In this document: positions 7,158 to 8,883 of the stretch, one piece after another
Numbering within the stretch: the first letter of the stretch is position 1
How the letters are laid out: every line of letters begins with the position of its first letter
NCBI RefSeq assembly: GCF_041197575.1
Contig: NZ_JBDKXB010000051.1
Location: 1-8,883 of the forward strand
Direction of reading: 5' to 3'
Source of the DNA: Thioalkalicoccus limnaeus
Lineage (GTDB): Bacteria; Pseudomonadota; Gammaproteobacteria; Chromatiales; Chromatiaceae
DNA: 8,883 nucleotides
The notes under the pieces: generated by a model
The model's input: the letters and a program-made list of their open reading frames with translations, nothing else
What the model was told of the DNA's origin: nothing
The model's database searches: none
Program-made: the position numbers and the translations under genes

Positions 7158-7972
7158 TCCTCTTCCCCCTCGGCGACATAGGACTTTTCGGCGACATGGA
7201 TGAAGAAGTCGGGCTCGGTATCGTGGTAGGTCTCCTGAAAATCCCCATAGGTGGTGACCTTCTGGAAACCGACCTCGCGCAACAACTGGCGCACATAGCC
7301 TTTGCGCAGTGGGAACATGTTCAAATGGAAGACATGCTCGCCCGGAAATTCGTATCGGAAACGCGCCAGCGTCTCGTCGACGTATTCCGGCGTCGCCCGG
7401 ACGTTATCGCCGCAGTAGTAGTAGTTGTGGGTGGGCTCGATGCGGTGATCGAGGATCGCGTCGTAATTGCGCTGATCGAGGATCAGGATCCCATCATGGC
7501 GCAGCGTGGCGTAGAATTCGGCCAGGGCCTTGCGCCGGTCGTTGTCGTTGTGCAGGTGGGTGAAGGAATTGCCGAGGCAGATGACGGCGTCGTAGAAATC
7601 GTGCACATCCCGGTTCAGCCAGCGCCAGTCGGCGTGGATCGTACGCAGGATGAAATCGCGTCGGCGGGCGTTGTCGAACGCCTTCGCGAGCATCGTCGGA
7701 CTACCGTCCGCGCTCGTGACCTCGAAGCCGGCCCGTAGCAGCTGCAGCGAGTGGAAACCGGTGCCGGTCGCGACGTCGAGGACCTTCCTTGCGCCTTGCT
7801 CCTTGAGCTGACGAATGAAGAAATCACCCTCGCTTCGCGCTCGGGCATCCCAATCGATCAGTTCGTCCCATTTCTCGACGAAGCCGTGAATGTACTCCGA
7901 TTGATAGTGATTGGTATCGCGGACCGCCAACGGATCCGCGCCATAGTCCTGCGCCCGACGATTCATCGCCAT
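7154..7972 (-). CDS. Glycine/sarcosine N-methyltransferase (glycine betaine synthesis)
   Basis: This cytosolic SAM-dependent enzyme methylates glycine to sarcosine and sarcosine to dimethylglycine (EC 2.1.1.156 type), starting de novo synthesis of the osmoprotectant betaine. It has 272 residues; the Halorhodospira enzyme is about 268. The N-terminus DYGADPLAVRDTNHY and WDELIDWDARARSEGDFF are family signatures. SAM motif I is VLDVATGTGFHS (64-75), with D89 in SADGS. CLGNSFTHL (132-140) and LDQRNYD (165-171) resemble the glycine-binding segments of mammalian GNMT, where N138 and R175 contact the substrate; N135 and R168 are their likely equivalents. FLNMFPLRK-like HLNMFPLRK (216-224) and PDFFIHVAEK close the protein. 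AGGAG, six bases before the ATG at 7972, decides the start. An ATG at 8254 in the same frame would add 94 residues unlike the family, and it lies within the promoter. First gene of the operon. Confidence 0.94.
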   Translation of the reverse strand: MAMNRRAQDYGADPLAVRDTNHYQSEYIHGFVEKWDELIDWDARARSEGDFFIRQLKEQGARKVLDVATGTGFHSLQLLRAGFEVTSADGSPTMLAKAFDNARRRDFILRTIHADWRWLNRDVHDFYDAVICLGNSFTHLHNDNDRRKALAEFYATLRHDGILILDQRNYDAILDHRIEPTHNYYYCGDNVRATPEYVDETLARFRYEFPGEHVFHLNMFPLRKGYVRQLLREVGFQKVTTYGDFQETYHDTEPDFFIHVAEKSYVAEGEEE

Positions 7973-7985
7973 AGAGGTCTCCTCT
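7973..7985 (-). promoter_or_regulatory. Hairpin covering the Shine-Dalgarno sequence of the glycine methyltransferase
   Basis: In the transcript AGAGG (7985-7981) can pair with CCUCU (7977-7973) across the loop AGA. The Shine-Dalgarno core AGGAG (7983-7979) lies partly in the stem and partly in the loop, and the stem abuts the start codon. A five-pair stem is marginal in stability, so it could open with temperature, ions or ribosome approach. The pairing is seen; regulation is inferred. Confidence 0.4.
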
Positions 7986-8236
7986 CCCCCTCGAGATCGG
8001 GGAAGTGCTCGTGGCCCGTTCACGTCGACGCGTGGCGCGACGTATGCCAATGCCTGCGAAAAGACACAGCGATCGATTTCAGCGAAAAACCGGCTGGCAA
8101 CCCGAAGTTGCCACGAATGCACGCCCTGGCGGCGTGGCGTCGTCAGTCGCCTGACGGATGGATGCCGGCACCTCGCGCGTGCGGCTGACAAGTCAGAGAC
8201 TTGCGCCGACGTGCCTATGGGCCGTTGGTTGGAGCC
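7973..8236 (-). promoter_or_regulatory. Long, structured 5' leader of the betaine operon
   Basis: If the promoter at 8242-8269 is right, the operon has a leader of about 264 nt with no ATG in any minus-strand frame. In transcript order the potential stems are: a nested hairpin closed by GGCAC/GUGCC (8215-8211 with 8171-8167), then CGGC/GCCG, then CAAGUC-UCU-GACUUG (8203-8189); CGUCAG-GCGA-CUGACG with a GNRA tetraloop (8156-8141); CACGCC/GGCGUG (8136-8120); UGGCAAC/GUUGCCA (8113-8095); ACGUC/GACGU (8043-8022); UCCCC/GGGGA (8003-7985, either arm order); and finally the Shine-Dalgarno hairpin. I could not match this to a known SAM or SAH riboswitch. It may be a regulatory RNA or simply GC-rich sequence. 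Confidence 0.4.
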
Positions 8237-8241
8237 TCGGT

Positions 8242-8269
8242 ATTCTACAGGCATCAGATTTGACGTCTA
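8242..8269 (-). promoter_or_regulatory. Sigma-70-like promoter of the betaine operon
   Basis: On the minus strand TAGACG (8269-8264) is followed after 16 bases by TAGAAT (8247-8242). The -35 matches TTGACA at four of six positions and the -10 matches TATAAT at five of six. Transcription would start near 8236. The -35 overlaps a TTGACG hexamer of the opposite strand (8260-8265) that faces tmcA. Confidence 0.45.
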
Positions 8270-8287
8270 CCCCAAAACCCTGACCCG

Positions 8288-8883
8288 ATGCGCGACGACC
8301 CGCATGACCCATCCGCCATCGGGCAACTCGTTGCGGCGCTGCGTCGACGAGCGCGGCTCGATCGACACCGGCTAACGCTAGTCCTCGCTGGCAGCGACGC
8401 CTGGACCGCTTCCGTGTGCGCGGACCACGCCGGCGATCGAACGCTCTGGTTGAGCGATCGGCAGCATCTCGCCAAGCCTCGGCGGCCGCTGCGCGCCGCC
8501 GAAGGACTACTCGGCACCGAGGTCGACGAGCTCGTCTACGATGCCCACGGCGGACTGGATCCGGATGGCTTCGGCGCGGCGACCGGAACCCTGCGCGGCG
8601 GCGGGCTCCTGTGGCTACTGACACCGCCGCTGTCGGATTGGCCGCGCTGGCCCGACCCGCAGGCCGATCGCATCCGGGTCCATCCCTATCGCGCCGCGGA
8701 CCTCAGCCGACACTTCATCCGCCGCTTCGTGCTCGCGCTCGCGACGAATCGCGGCTGTTGGATCCTGCACGAAGGTCAAACGCCACCGCAGGTCCCGCGG
8801 GTCCTCGAGCGACCCGTCCGACCCGCTTGCGGCGAACCCGGCGAACCCGGCGACATCGCGACCGCGGCTCAGCGGCGCGCGAT
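8288..8883 (+). CDS. tmcA: tRNA(Met) cytidine acetyltransferase TmcA, N-terminal part (3' end outside window)
   Basis: This enzyme makes N4-acetylcytidine at position 34 (wobble base) of elongator tRNA-Met, using acetyl-CoA and ATP, which helps discriminate AUG from AUA. 198 residues are visible, about the first 30% of a typical 670-residue TmcA; the ATP-binding helicase-like domain and the GNAT acetyltransferase domain lie beyond the right edge. The seen part is the N-terminal TmcA domain. LLGTEVDELVYDAHGGLDP (74-92) aligns with LLGREFRHAVFDARHGFD of E. coli, FGAATGTLRGGGLLWLLTPP with FAALSGTLKAGSWLVLLLP, and RHFIRRFVLAL with the corresponding helix. A short GEPGEPGD repeat lies in the linker near residues 182-189. 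The ATG at 8288 is the only good start, though no Shine-Dalgarno sequence precedes it. It diverges from the betaine operon. Confidence 0.9.
   Translation, partial: MRDDPHDPSAIGQLVAALRRRARLDRHRLTLVLAGSDAWTASVCADHAGDRTLWLSDRQHLAKPRRPLRAAEGLLGTEVDELVYDAHGGLDPDGFGAATGTLRGGGLLWLLTPPLSDWPRWPDPQADRIRVHPYRAADLSRHFIRRFVLALATNRGCWILHEGQTPPQVPRVLERPVRPACGEPGEPGDIATAAQRRA

Noticed and set aside
7973..8236. Known SAM or SAH riboswitch
   Set aside because: SAM use by the operon made this attractive, and CCGAGGCTC occurs near the 5' end, but I could not lay out the conserved core of any known class. Only a covariance search would settle it.
7973..8254. N-terminal extension of the glycine methyltransferase to an ATG at 8254
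   Set aside because: The extra 94 residues do not resemble the family, the internal ATG at 7972 has a good Shine-Dalgarno sequence, and the upstream ATG sits in the spacer of the likely promoter.
1..8883. CRISPR arrays, tRNA or rRNA genes, insertion sequences
   Set aside because: No spaced direct repeats, no tRNA cloverleaf or CCA end, no transposase-like protein or flanking terminal repeats were seen.

Overview
The window is high-GC DNA, densely coding on both strands, from what looks like a salt-adapted gammaproteobacterium. The best guess is a member of the Chromatiales (Chromatiaceae, Ectothiorhodospiraceae or relatives). This rests on an E. coli-type long Lhr helicase, a TmcA tRNA acetyltransferase, an E. 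coli YiiP/FieF-like cation exporter and a two-gene glycine-methylation pathway very like that of Halorhodospira/Ectothiorhodospira. The taxon is inferred from protein resemblance recalled from memory, not from a search.

Layout, left to right. Bases 1-3683 (minus) hold most of a very large ATP-dependent helicase of the Lhr family, whose C-terminus lies outside the left edge. Bases 3684-4071 are non-coding or an uncertain in-frame extension of lhr. A small unrecognised protein of 76 residues (4072-4302, plus) follows, converging almost end to end on a FieF-type cation diffusion facilitator (4313-5248, minus). A 536-base gap (5249-5784) carries several inverted repeats, one of them a perfect 19-bp palindrome, but no convincing gene. 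Next is a type IV pilin (5785-6243, plus). A strong GC-rich stem-loop at 6264-6292 sits midway between the pilin and the converging methyltransferase operon.

Bases 6312-7972 (minus) are a tight two-gene operon in which the stop and start codons overlap as ATGA: glycine/sarcosine N-methyltransferase first, then sarcosine/dimethylglycine N-methyltransferase. Together they convert glycine to the compatible solute glycine betaine in three SAM-dependent methylations. The operon is preceded by a plausible sigma-70 promoter and a leader of about 264 nt with a series of potential RNA stem-loops. The last of these covers part of the Shine-Dalgarno sequence directly against the start codon. Diverging from this operon, tmcA (8288 onward, plus) begins and runs off the right edge.

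Most genes are housekeeping or widely distributed, and apart from the betaine operon they form no obvious pathway. The most noteworthy candidate for something undescribed is the structured leader of the betaine operon, a possible RNA-level osmotic or temperature control. Second is the palindrome-rich region upstream of the pilin gene. Both are inferences from base-pairing read by eye in a GC-rich genome and need folding statistics and comparison between species.
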